Counted from the stretch's first letter, positions 1 to 7,096 are shown. The stretch is 9,074 nucleotides of DNA from an uncultured Frankiales bacterium (GCA_946479905.1 CAMLIA010000173.1:1-9074), one strand, 5' to 3'. Translations and numbers: made by a program. The notes: generated by a model from the letters alone, not told the origin.

Positions 1-912
1 GGAGGGCGTCGCCCTCGACGCGGAAGGCCTCGGCGAGCGCCTCGCGCCAGCCCGGGAAGGGCGGCAGGCCGGCACCGTCCCACGCAGCCGGCGACATCAC
101 GCTGTACGCCGGACGGCTGGCCGGGGTGGGGAACTGCGCCGCCGTCGTGGGCAGCACCCGGGCCGGGTCCGCCCCGAGCTCCTCGAAGACCGCCTGCGCG
201 AACCCGTGCCAGGACGTCTCGCCCCTGTTGGTGCCGTGGTAGGCCCCCGCGGGGGCGTCGGAGCGCGCGAGCGCCAGCAGCCCTCGGGCCAGGTCCCCCG
301 CCCAGGTCGGTGAGCCCACCTGGTCGGTGATCACCGAGACGGTCTCGCGCTCCCGGGAGAGCCGGGCCATCGTCTTGACGAAGTTCGGCCCGCCCGCGCC
401 GTAGAGCCACGCCGTCCGGACGATCCACGACGCGTCCGGCAGGATCTCCTGCACCGCGAGCTCGCCCGCCAGCTTGGTGCGGCCGTAGGCGTTGGTCGGC
501 CCCTTCGGGTCGTCCGGCTCGTAGGGCACGGTGCCGTCGCCGGGGAACACGTAGTCGGTCGACAGCTGCGTCAGCCAGGCCCCGACCTCCTTGCACGCCG
601 TCGCGAGCAGCGCCGGCGCCGTCGCGTTCACGGCGTAGGCCAGGTCCTCCTGCTCCTCGGCCCTGTCGACCGCCGTGTAGGCCGCCGGGTTGAGCACGAC
701 CAGCTTGTGGTCCGGGCTGTCGGAGCGCACCACCCGGGCCCACTCGTGCACGGTGTCGCGCACCGCGAACGGGTCGGTGAGGTCGATCTCCGGCAGGTCG
801 ATGCCGCGGCTGAAGGCGATGTCCTTCGCGGCCCGCGCCTGCCGGACGAGCTCGGAGCCGAGCTGGCCGTTGCAGCCCGTGATGAGCAGGGCGAGTCGGG
901 CAGGCCCAGCCA

Positions 913-913
<1 letters not shown>
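1..913 (-). CDS. rmlD: dTDP-4-dehydrorhamnose reductase RmlD (3' end cut by window edge)
   Basis: This protein catalyses the last step of dTDP-L-rhamnose synthesis, NAD(P)H-dependent reduction of dTDP-4-dehydro-L-rhamnose in the cytoplasm. The frame is open from an ATG at 911-913 to base 1, giving 304 residues without a stop. Visible features are the Rossmann motif GCNGQLG (residues 13-19), NPAAYTAVDRAE (75-86), STDYVF (118-123), the short-chain dehydrogenase pair YGRTK (Y143, K147), RTAWLYG (166-172), DQVGSPTW (197-204) and the C-terminal WREALAEAF (289-297). The family is usually about 285-305 residues, so only a few codons should be missing. The ATG shares one base with the rmlB stop (TGATG), and only a weak GAAGG lies 10 bases upstream, so translation is probably coupled to rmlB. 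C14 replaces the more usual aromatic residue in the Rossmann loop. RmlD identity is secure from motifs and the rmlB neighbour. Confidence 0.94.
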
Positions 914-1962
<1,049 letters not shown>

Positions 1963-2598
1963 TCAGGCGCCGACCTTGACGCACGAGGGCGCGCCGACCG
2001 TGTAGGACTTCGAGCCCTCGGCGCTGTCGGTGGAGTCGCTGAGGCTCACGCCGGCGCTGTAGTACCGGCCGGCGTTGGGGGCGAGCGTGGTGAGCTTCGA
2101 ACCCGGCTTCGGCTTGTCGGGCAGGTCGGACAGGCTGATCGTCACCCGGACCTCGTTCTTGGCGGTGTCGAGCGCGCCCGACAGGGCGTCCCCGAGCGAC
2201 TTCGACGTGCCGGTCGTGCCGTCGATCGTGCCGTAGCGGAAGCTCGGAGCGGCCCCCGTGGGAGCCAGCGCCTGGGTCCAGATCTGGGTGTCCCCGACGT
2301 TGAAGAAGAACTTCCAGTGCAGCCCGCCCGGGGCCGTCGGGTCCGACGTGGCGAGCTTCTTCACGCGGATGACGGTCGTGAGCTTCTTGGCATTCGTGGC
2401 CACGTCGGCGGAGACGATGTCGACCGCGTCGAGGTTCGTCGGGTAGACGCCGGACGCGATGAACGAGTCGCTCGCGTCACCGGCGTCGTCCTTGACGAGG
2501 TTGCAGACCGGCTTCGGCTTGGTGACCGCACCTGCGGTGCCGGCGACGAGCAGCCCCGTACCGACGGCGAGGGCAAGGGCGGGACGGACCAGCTTCAC
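1963..2598 (-). CDS. Secreted protein of unknown function, paralog A
   Basis: This is a 211-residue exported protein of a type I recognise only as widespread hypothetical secreted actinobacterial proteins. The start is GTG at 2596-2598, preceded by AGGAG with 5-base spacing. Residues 1-24 form a Sec signal peptide (Lys3, Arg5, hydrophobic core, cleavage near AGTAGA/V). The mature part opens with KPKPVCNLVKDDAGDA, an acidic-glycine motif that could be a metal-binding loop, then alternating strands such as AVDIVSADVATNAKKLTTVI, and ends with SKSYTVGAPSCVKVGA. One Cys near each end suggests a disulfide; no lipobox, membrane anchor or sortase signal is seen. The overall look is a beta-sandwich. 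Its nearest relative in the window is the adjacent upstream gene, ending 34 bases before it; rmlB begins 42 bases downstream. Function cannot be assigned; position points to the envelope. Confidence 0.9.
   Translation of the reverse strand: MKLVRPALALAVGTGLLVAGTAGAVTKPKPVCNLVKDDAGDASDSFIASGVYPTNLDAVDIVSADVATNAKKLTTVIRVKKLATSDPTAPGGLHWKFFFNVGDTQIWTQALAPTGAAPSFRYGTIDGTTGTSKSLGDALSGALDTAKNEVRVTISLSDLPDKPKPGSKLTTLAPNAGRYYSAGVSLSDSTDSAEGSKSYTVGAPSCVKVGA
2474..2522. repeat. Near-identical coding repeat, copy in paralog A
   Basis: Bases 2474-2522 match 3132-3180 at 48 of 49 positions by eye, including a perfect 40-base stretch (2483-2522 with 3141-3180). It encodes the start of the mature protein (about KPKPVCNLVKDDAGDA). 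The rest of the two genes is clearly more divergent. Confidence 0.85.
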
Positions 2599-2632
2599 GG
2601 GTGCTCCTGGGTGTGGGCGGCGGGAAGGTCGA

Positions 2633-3256
2633 TCAGGCGCCGGGCTTGACGCACGAGGGCGTGCCGGCGACGTAGGACTTGGAGCCGTCCGCGGTGTCGA
2701 CGTCGGCGACGAGGACGCCGAGGACCGCGGTCGTGCTCGCGTGCAGGCTGGTGAGCTTGTTGCCCGGCTTGGTCTTGCCCAGCGAGGTCAGGTCGCTGAC
2801 CGGGACGGTGATCCGGATCTCGTTCTTCGCCGCGTCCGTCACCCCGGTCGCGTCGCCCTTGGTGGTGTAGGTCCCGAGGCCGTTGGCCGTCTCCAGGTCA
2901 CCCCACTGGTACGCGGTGCCGCTCGCGCTCGACTCGGCGGAGAAGTAGATCGGGTTTTCCGCACCGGGCGCGCTGAACTGCATGTAGTAGTTCCGGCCCG
3001 TCGCGGAGTAGGGGCTGGTGGCACCCAGGCTCTTCAGGCGCAGGACCGCGGTCACGCTCTTCGCGTTCGAGGCGACATCGGCGCTCACGATGTCGAGGCT
3101 CGGGTCACTGGGCAGGGGCGGCTGCACGCTGGCGTCACCCGCGTCGTCCTTGACGAGGTTGCAGACCGGCTTCGGCTTGGCCGCCGCGCCCGCCACCCCG
3201 GCCAGCACGAGGGAGGCGCCTGTCGCGAGTGCCACGGCGGGTCGGATGAGTCGCAT
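2633..3256 (-). CDS. Secreted protein of unknown function, paralog B
   Basis: A 207-residue secreted paralog of the gene just downstream. I start it at the ATG 3254-3256 (MRLIRPAVALA) rather than an upstream in-frame ATG at 3382, because AGGAG lies 7 bases upstream, the signal peptide begins immediately, and the N-terminus then aligns with paralog A without a gap. Signal peptide about residues 1-24, cleavage near AGA/AAKPKP. The mature protein shares with paralog A the KPKPVCNLVKDDAGDA block, LDIVSADVASNAK, AKNEIRITVPVSDL, KPGNKLTSL and the tail GSKSYVAGTPSCVKPGA; the middle (about residues 75-135, rich in Tyr, Ser and Gly) has diverged. It is the first gene of the inferred operon B-A-rmlB-rmlD and has a long structured leader. 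Tandem duplication is the simplest origin. No enzyme motif is visible; role unknown. Confidence 0.9.
   Translation of the reverse strand: MRLIRPAVALATGASLVLAGVAGAAAKPKPVCNLVKDDAGDASVQPPLPSDPSLDIVSADVASNAKSVTAVLRLKSLGATSPYSATGRNYYMQFSAPGAENPIYFSAESSASGTAYQWGDLETANGLGTYTTKGDATGVTDAAKNEIRITVPVSDLTSLGKTKPGNKLTSLHASTTAVLGVLVADVDTADGSKSYVAGTPSCVKPGA
3132..3180. repeat. Near-identical coding repeat, copy in paralog B
   Basis: Partner of 2474-2522 with one mismatch. Identical synonymous codons as well as residues point to recent exchange between the copies or selection at the nucleotide level. Confidence 0.85.
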
Positions 3257-3285
3257 GCGAGGTCTCCTGAGCGGTCCGGGTGTCG

Positions 3286-3322
3286 CGGCAGGAGTTCGGC
3301 GCGCGGAGCCGGCTTCCTGCCG
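3286..3322 (-). promoter_or_regulatory. Leader hairpin 1 upstream of paralog B
   Basis: An 8-base perfect stem (CGGCAGGA at 3286-3293 with TCCTGCCG at 3315-3322) encloses a second 4-base stem (CGGC 3297-3300 with GCCG 3308-3311) across a 3x3 internal loop, with a 7-base terminal loop. On the minus-strand transcript it ends 29 bases before the ATG of paralog B, just upstream of the Shine-Dalgarno, so it could affect translation. It lacks a U-tract in either direction and is not a classical terminator. Confidence 0.4.
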
Positions 3323-3325
3323 ACG

Positions 3326-3358
3326 CCCCGAAAGTGTCCGGTTTGCGACGCTTCGGGG
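3326..3358. promoter_or_regulatory. Inverted repeat CCCCGAA/TTCGGGG in divergent region
   Basis: CCCCGAA (3326-3332) and TTCGGGG (3352-3358) are perfect arms of 7 bases separated by 19. It sits three bases from leader hairpin 1. It may be a second leader hairpin of the minus transcript or a DNA-binding site; the sequence alone does not decide. Confidence 0.35.
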
Positions 3359-3381
3359 AGTCGGGCAGCGCGTTCGCCACA

Positions 3382-3394
3382 CCTGGCGGTCAGG
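3382..3394. repeat. CCTG-N5-CAGG dyad, copy 1
   Basis: CCTGGCGGTCAGG is a small inverted repeat (CCTG/CAGG). A copy with a single difference lies at 3441-3453, 59 bases away centre to centre; both copies are preceded by A. The pair flanks a candidate promoter of the LCP gene, an arrangement seen for operators. Confidence 0.35.
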
Positions 3395-3421
3395 TTCAGG
3401 TTCCTCACCAGATCGGCCTCG

Positions 3422-3427
3422 TACCCT
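3422..3427 (+). promoter_or_regulatory. Candidate -10 element for the LCP gene
   Basis: TACCCT fits the actinobacterial TAnnnT -10 consensus. No convincing -35 is visible. Transcription would begin near 3434, leaving a leader of about 93 bases before the GTG at 3527. Confidence 0.3.
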
Positions 3428-3431
3428 GGAG

Positions 3432-3457
3432 GGAACCCCACCTGCCGGTCAGGCGTC
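3432..3457 (+). promoter_or_regulatory. Candidate ECF-sigma promoter for the LCP gene
   Basis: GGAAC (3432-3436), 17 bases, then CGTC (3454-3457) resembles the GGAAC/CGTC layout of actinobacterial envelope-stress ECF sigma factors (SigE type). It would start transcription near 3464, about 63 bases before the GTG. It is an alternative or addition to the TACCCT candidate; dyad copy 2 falls inside its spacer. Confidence 0.3.
3441..3453. repeat. CCTG-N5-CAGG dyad, copy 2
   Basis: CCTGCCGGTCAGG, one base different from the copy at 3382-3394. A third, tighter CCTG-TG-CAGG dyad follows at 3457-3466. Confidence 0.35.
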
Positions 3458-3526
3458 CTGTGCAGGTAGCGACACCAGGTCGTGACCGCCCCGACGACCG
3501 CAGGCCGAGCCGAGGAGTGACCAGGC

Positions 3527-5161
3527 GTGACGACCCCGCGTGACCCGCACGACGGCGTGCCGTCCGAGGGCCTGCGCGGCGACGAGCCGTCCAACGGCGC
3601 CGGGCTGCCGCCGCACCTCGACCCGCGCCGGCCGCGCAAGGCGGCTCCCCCGCGCGTCACCAACGCCTACCGGCAGGCGGCCCGAGGGGGGCCCGCGCCG
3701 CGCAGCACGGTCCGGCCGCCCGACGTCGTACCGCCGGCGCGACCGCGCGGGCGCTCCGGGGGCCAGCGGGTCGCACGGGTGCTGTCCTGGCTCGCGCTCA
3801 CGATGGCCGTGGTCGTGCTCGTCGCGGCCGGGGGCCTGTACCTGGCCTTCAACCACTACGTCGGCAACATCGACAAGATCAACGTCTTCAACGGCCTGGG
3901 CGCGCGCCCGACGAAGCCGCACAACAAGGCCCAGAACTTCCTGCTCGTCGGGTCCGACAGCCGGGAGGGGAGCAACGGGGAGGGCACGCAGGGCAGCGGC
4001 GCGACCTTCGTGACCGGGCAGCGCTCCGACACGGTGATCCTCGCCCACCTGTTCGGCAACAGCGACAACGTCGAGATGGTCAGCTTCCCTCGCGACTCCT
4101 GGGTCGAGATCCCCGCCTTCACCAACCCGAAGACGCACCGCGTCACGCCGAAGCACTTCAACAAGCTCAACAGCGCCTTCAGCGAGGGTGGCCCGGCGCT
4201 GCTGATCTCGACGATCGAGCACCTGACCAACATCCGGGTCGACCACTTCGTGCAGATCGACTTCACCGGCTTCAAGAAGATGGTCAACAAGCTCGGCGGG
4301 GTCGACGTCTGCCTGACGAAGCCCGCGAAGGACCACTTCTCCGGCATCAACCTGACCGCCGGCAACCACCACATCAACGGCGACGTCGCGCTCGCCTTCG
4401 TGCGGCAGCGGCACGGGCTGGCCAACGGCGACATCGACCGGATCGCCCGCCAGCAGCAGTTCATCGGCTCGCTGACCCACAAGGTGCTGTCGGCGGGCAC
4501 GCTGCTGAACCCGATCAAGCTCAACGGGTTCCTCGACGTCGCGACCGCGTCGCTGACCGTCGACAAGGGCCTGTCGGGCGGCGACATCAAGAAGCTGGCG
4601 CTCCGGATGCGCCGGTTCAACTCCGGCGGGGTGCTGTTCACCACGGCGCCGATCTCGGACATCAGCGGCCGCCGCAACGGGCAGAGCGTGGTGCTGCTCG
4701 ACGAGCTGAAGGACCAGGCGCTGTTCACCGCGCTGCGCAACGACCAGGCGCCCGGCAAGGCCCCCGTCGCCCCCAAGGTGACGCTGATCGTCAAGCCGTC
4801 GAACGTCCGGGTGTCGGTCTACAACGGCTCGGGGATCAACGGCCGCGGCCGGCAGGCGGCCAACGACCTCGCCGCCGTGGGCTTCGTCATCGCCGGCCCG
4901 GCCCAGACCCGAGGCTCAGGGCAGACCGGCACCGTCATCTACTACGGACCGACCAAGTCCGACTCCGCGAAGACGCTGCAGGCGGCCGTCCCCGGCTCGA
5001 CCCTGCAGGAGGACAACAGCCTGGGCCGGACGCTGACCCTGGTGATCGGCACCGACTACAAGGGCGCCCAGAAGGTCACCGTCACCCCGCACGCGACGGC
5101 ACCCCCGTCGAGCACCGCGGCGCCGGTCCGCACCGCCGCCGTCAACCCCTGCACGACCTAG
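3527..5161 (+). CDS. LCP (LytR-CpsA-Psr) family glycopolymer transferase with LytR_C domain
   Basis: LCP enzymes move undecaprenyl-linked glycopolymers (teichoic acid, arabinogalactan or capsule) onto peptidoglycan at the outer membrane face. The 544-residue protein has a Pro/Arg-rich cytoplasmic tail (1-84), one membrane helix (about 85-107), the LCP domain (about 136-320) and a LytR_C domain (about 426-510), then a Thr/Pro/Ala-rich tail. LCP motifs: LVGSDSR (140-146), RSDTVIL (166-172), SFPRDSWVEIP (186-196), GGVDVCL (257-263), LAFVRQRH (289-296) and GDIDRIARQQQFI (301-313), supplying the Asp and Arg residues that bind the lipid pyrophosphate. The GTG start has GAGGAG (3512-3517) 9 bases upstream. 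It is divergent from the rhamnose operon and converges on a DUF3048 lipoprotein gene. By position it matches mycobacterial Rv3267, which supports a wall-glycan ligase role; the actual substrate is unknown. Confidence 0.95.
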   Translation: MTTPRDPHDGVPSEGLRGDEPSNGAGLPPHLDPRRPRKAAPPRVTNAYRQAARGGPAPRSTVRPPDVVPPARPRGRSGGQRVARVLSWLALTMAVVVLVAAGGLYLAFNHYVGNIDKINVFNGLGARPTKPHNKAQNFLLVGSDSREGSNGEGTQGSGATFVTGQRSDTVILAHLFGNSDNVEMVSFPRDSWVEIPAFTNPKTHRVTPKHFNKLNSAFSEGGPALLISTIEHLTNIRVDHFVQIDFTGFKKMVNKLGGVDVCLTKPAKDHFSGINLTAGNHHINGDVALAFVRQRHGLANGDIDRIARQQQFIGSLTHKVLSAGTLLNPIKLNGFLDVATASLTVDKGLSGGDIKKLALRMRRFNSGGVLFTTAPISDISGRRNGQSVVLLDELKDQALFTALRNDQAPGKAPVAPKVTLIVKPSNVRVSVYNGSGINGRGRQAANDLAAVGFVIAGPAQTRGSGQTGTVIYYGPTKSDSAKTLQAAVPGSTLQEDNSLGRTLTLVIGTDYKGAQKVTVTPHATAPPSSTAAPVRTAAVNPCTT

Positions 5162-6189
5162 AAGGTCAGCGAGCCCGTCGTCGGCAGCAGCAGCACCCAG
5201 GTCGAGCCGGGGTGCAGCGCGATCTGCCTGCCCGCGGCGTTGTAGAAGCGGGTCGCACCGAACCCGGCCCGCTTCCAGGTGCCGGTGAGGCGCACGCCGT
5301 CCCGCAGGATCGTCACCGCGCCCGAACCGGTGGTCTTCGTGAACGGGGTCGGCTGGCCGTGCACGTCGACGAAGCGGCTGTGCTGGATGGCGACCCGCTG
5401 CACGACGATGTTGGCGGGCGCGACCCCCGGCATCGGGGTGCCGTTCTGGGTGATCGACCAGGTTCCCGTGGACGGGTGGTAGGTGAGGCCGACGCGCGTG
5501 AAGGACGAGTACGACGCCACGGCCGTCGGCGCCGGCAGGCCGGTGGTGGGGGTGGCCGCGGAGAAGGTGAAGCCGACGTCCTTGACGGTGTTGGACGGGT
5601 TCAGCGTCGCGAGCTTGCCGAGGTCGACGAAGAAGTTGCGCGCGTCCCTGCGGTGCGCTCCGAGGCGGTAGGCCCCCGAGAAGTCGTCGTAGGAGCCGTC
5701 CTTGAGCCAGCCGGAGCGCTGGGCGGAGCGGAAGATGGCCAGCACGCCCTTGTTGGCACCGGAGAACGCGAGCGGCGGGTCGTCGTAGGCGCGCAGCACC
5801 CCCACGTCCGACTCCCGGGCGGAGCGGACCGGGCCGACGTCCGCGGTCCCGGCGCGCTTGACCTCGTAGATCGCCAGGAAGCGCGTCAGGCCGCCCTCGA
5901 CCAGCTCCTGGTAGACCACGGCGGCACGGCCGATGCCCTTGTGGAACGGCCGGGCCAGGGGGGCGTTGTCGATCTTCACGGCCACCACCGGACCGCCCAG
6001 CGGCGTGCCTCCCGTGAGCAGGTCCGGCAGCACGGGCTTGGGGGACGGGCTCGGGCTCGGGGTCACCGACGGCGAGCTGACGGCGGCGGGCTTGACGGCC
6101 ACCTTGTGCGACCCGTTGCACGCCGCGACGGCACTGAGGGCTGTCGCAGCGATCACGACGGTCTTGCAGGTGAGGGCAGCAGAACGCAT
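5158..6189 (-). CDS. DUF3048 (YerB-like) lipoprotein
   Basis: A 343-residue predicted lipoprotein. The N-terminus has Lys9, a hydrophobic segment (10-20) and a lipobox VAAC with Cys24, so it should be anchored on the outer membrane face. A Ser/Pro/Lys linker (about 30-53, with alternating Ser-Pro) leads to the DUF3048 domain: VAVKIDNAPLARP (69-81), AAVVYQELVEGGLTRFLAIY (89-108) and GPVRSARESD (119-128) are its hallmark stretches; residues about 235-340 fit the C-terminal DUF3048 domain. The family, including Bacillus YerB, has no established biochemical function. The start ATG at 6187-6189 lacks a Shine-Dalgarno, but TACCCT lies 7 bases before it, fitting a leaderless message. Its TAG overlaps the LCP TAG. 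Proximity to LCP suggests an envelope role; this is inference. Confidence 0.93.
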   Translation of the reverse strand: MRSAALTCKTVVIAATALSAVAACNGSHKVAVKPAAVSSPSVTPSPSPSPKPVLPDLLTGGTPLGGPVVAVKIDNAPLARPFHKGIGRAAVVYQELVEGGLTRFLAIYEVKRAGTADVGPVRSARESDVGVLRAYDDPPLAFSGANKGVLAIFRSAQRSGWLKDGSYDDFSGAYRLGAHRRDARNFFVDLGKLATLNPSNTVKDVGFTFSAATPTTGLPAPTAVASYSSFTRVGLTYHPSTGTWSITQNGTPMPGVAPANIVVQRVAIQHSRFVDVHGQPTPFTKTTGSGAVTILRDGVRLTGTWKRAGFGATRFYNAAGRQIALHPGSTWVLLLPTTGSLTF

Positions 6190-6196
6190 GCGAACG

Positions 6197-6202
6197 AGGG
6201 TA
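6197..6202 (-). promoter_or_regulatory. Candidate -10 element for DUF3048 gene (leaderless)
   Basis: The minus strand reads TACCCT, then 7 bases, then ATG, placing the start site at or next to the A of the start codon. A TTGACC (6224-6229) lies upstream but with a 21-base spacer, longer than usual. Confidence 0.4.
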
Positions 6203-6252
6203 AGTGGGCGGCGAGCCGCACCTGGTCAACTCGCCGAAGAGTGAGGTCGTTC

Positions 6253-6258
6253 TAGCGT
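6253..6258 (+). promoter_or_regulatory. Candidate -10 element for TIGR03089 gene (leaderless)
   Basis: TAGCGT followed by exactly 6 bases and the GTG start. No Shine-Dalgarno is present between. This is the usual geometry of actinobacterial leaderless transcripts. Confidence 0.5.
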
Positions 6259-6264
6259 GAGCGG

Positions 6265-6936
6265 GTGCTTTCCTCCCTCACTGCCGGTCTTGTCGCTGAT
6301 CGGGACCCCGCGCAGCCGCTGCTCACCTACGTCGACGGCCCGGCCCGGATCGAGCTGTCCGGCGCCACGACGGCCAACTGGGTGTGCAAGACCGCGAACC
6401 TGCTGGTCGACGGGTACGGCCGTCCCGACCGGGTCGGTCTGCTGCTGCCGCTCCACTGGCAGACCCCCTGCCTGCTCCTCGGTGCCGTGGCCGCCGGGGC
6501 GGTCGCCGTCGTGGCGGCCACGCCGGAGCAGCTCGCGGGCTGCGCGGTGGCGTTCACCACGCTCGAGACGGCCGAGGCGGCCCTCGACGCGGGGGTCGAG
6601 GAGGTCTTCGCCTGCTCGCTGACGCCGTTCGGGACCCGGCTCGCTGCGGTGCCGGCCGGCGTCAACGACGCGGCCGTGGACATCCCGAGCTACGGCGACC
6701 ACTTCCACGGCCGGCCCCCGCAGGCCCGGGTCGTGGTGGAGGGCCGCGCGCTGGTCGTACCCCCCTCGGACGTGACCGCCGCGGACCGGGTGCTCACGTC
6801 CCAGGACCCGCGCACGCGGGAGGGGCTCGTGACGCTGCTCGGGGCGCTGCGGGCCGGGGCCGCCGTCGTGCTGCTGCGTGACGGCGACCCCGCCGCGGTC
6901 GCAGCTCAGGAGGGCGTGACCCGCTCGTTCGCGTAG
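6265..6936 (+). CDS. TIGR03089 family protein, AMP-binding-enzyme-like N-terminal remnant
   Basis: A 223-residue cytoplasmic protein of the actinobacterial TIGR03089 family, function unknown. The N-terminal half resembles the start of acyl-CoA synthetase/AMP-binding enzymes: PLLTYVDGPARIELSGATTA (18-37), NLLVDGYGRPDRVGLLLP (45-62) and LGAVAAGAVAVVA (72-84) parallel the 'everyone may enter, raise the issue, many users' opening of that fold. The conserved block VPAGVNDAAVDIPSYGDHF (129-147) is a family signature. The P-loop-like TSGTTG motif, the YGxTE motif and the C-terminal catalytic lysine domain are all absent, so adenylation activity is unlikely. Start GTG 6265-6267 is leaderless-like. 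In M. tuberculosis the LCP gene Rv3267 is followed by a comparable protein (Rv3268, from memory), so the pairing is probably conserved; here the DUF3048 gene lies between them. Its 3' end overlaps the small minus-strand gene by 31 bases. Confidence 0.9.
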   Translation: MLSSLTAGLVADRDPAQPLLTYVDGPARIELSGATTANWVCKTANLLVDGYGRPDRVGLLLPLHWQTPCLLLGAVAAGAVAVVAATPEQLAGCAVAFTTLETAEAALDAGVEEVFACSLTPFGTRLAAVPAGVNDAAVDIPSYGDHFHGRPPQARVVVEGRALVVPPSDVTAADRVLTSQDPRTREGLVTLLGALRAGAAVVLLRDGDPAAVAAQEGVTRSFA

Positions 6937-7061
6937 AGCTCCTCGGACCGCGGGTCGTTGCCGGCGAGGTCCAGCAGCAGTGACAGCGGGACGTGCGCCT
7001 TGAGCAGCGCCACCACCCACTCGTCACAGGGGCGCGGCGCGGAGGTCGTCGGGGACGTCAT
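6906..7061 (-). CDS. Small actinobacterial protein, 51 residues, function unknown
   Basis: An ATG at 7059-7061, preceded by GGTGAGG about 4 bases upstream, opens a 51-codon frame ending at TGA 6906-6908. The sequence is protein-like rather than random: after a Thr/Ser/Pro-rich start come DEWVVALLKAHVPLSLLLDL (13-32), an amphipathic or hydrophobic helix, then AGNDPRSEELYANERV (33-48), an acidic tail. I recall short actinobacterial ORFs with a V-P-L-x-L-L-x-D-L core and S-E-E-L-Y tail, but cannot verify this here. The hydrophobic stretch is broken by Lys, Asp and Pro, so a soluble helical protein or peripheral membrane peptide is likelier than a membrane span. It converges on and overlaps the TIGR03089 gene by 31 bases and is divergent from the exchanger gene. 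Function unknown. Confidence 0.68.
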   Translation of the reverse strand: MTSPTTSAPRPCDEWVVALLKAHVPLSLLLDLAGNDPRSEELYANERVTPS

Positions 7062-7096
7062 GCGTCCTCACCTGCCTCGGGGGTGCGGTGGTGCTC

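Noticed and set aside
2633..3382. An N-terminally extended paralog B starting at 3382
   Set aside because: The extra 42 residues are Arg/Thr/Pro-rich, would bury the signal peptide, and cross the leader hairpins and the Shine-Dalgarno that serves the ATG at 3256.
3085..3663. A 192-codon minus-strand frame across the divergent region
   Set aside because: No homology, biased composition, and it would cover both promoter regions and the signal peptide of paralog B in another frame.
4916..6229. A 437-codon minus-strand frame over the DUF3048 gene and the LCP 3' end
   Set aside because: Low-complexity Arg/Gly/Ala composition, spanning two genes with recognisable domains; a frame-shifted shadow.
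6224..6229. TTGACC as a confident -35 for the DUF3048 gene
   Set aside because: The spacer to TACCCT is 21 bases, outside the normal 16-19.
6941..6969. Nested short inverted repeats (CCTCG/CGAGG around GACC/GGTC) after the TIGR03089 stop as a terminator
   Set aside because: The stems are only 4-5 bases, there is no U-tract, and they fall within the small gene's coding sequence; expected by chance at this GC.
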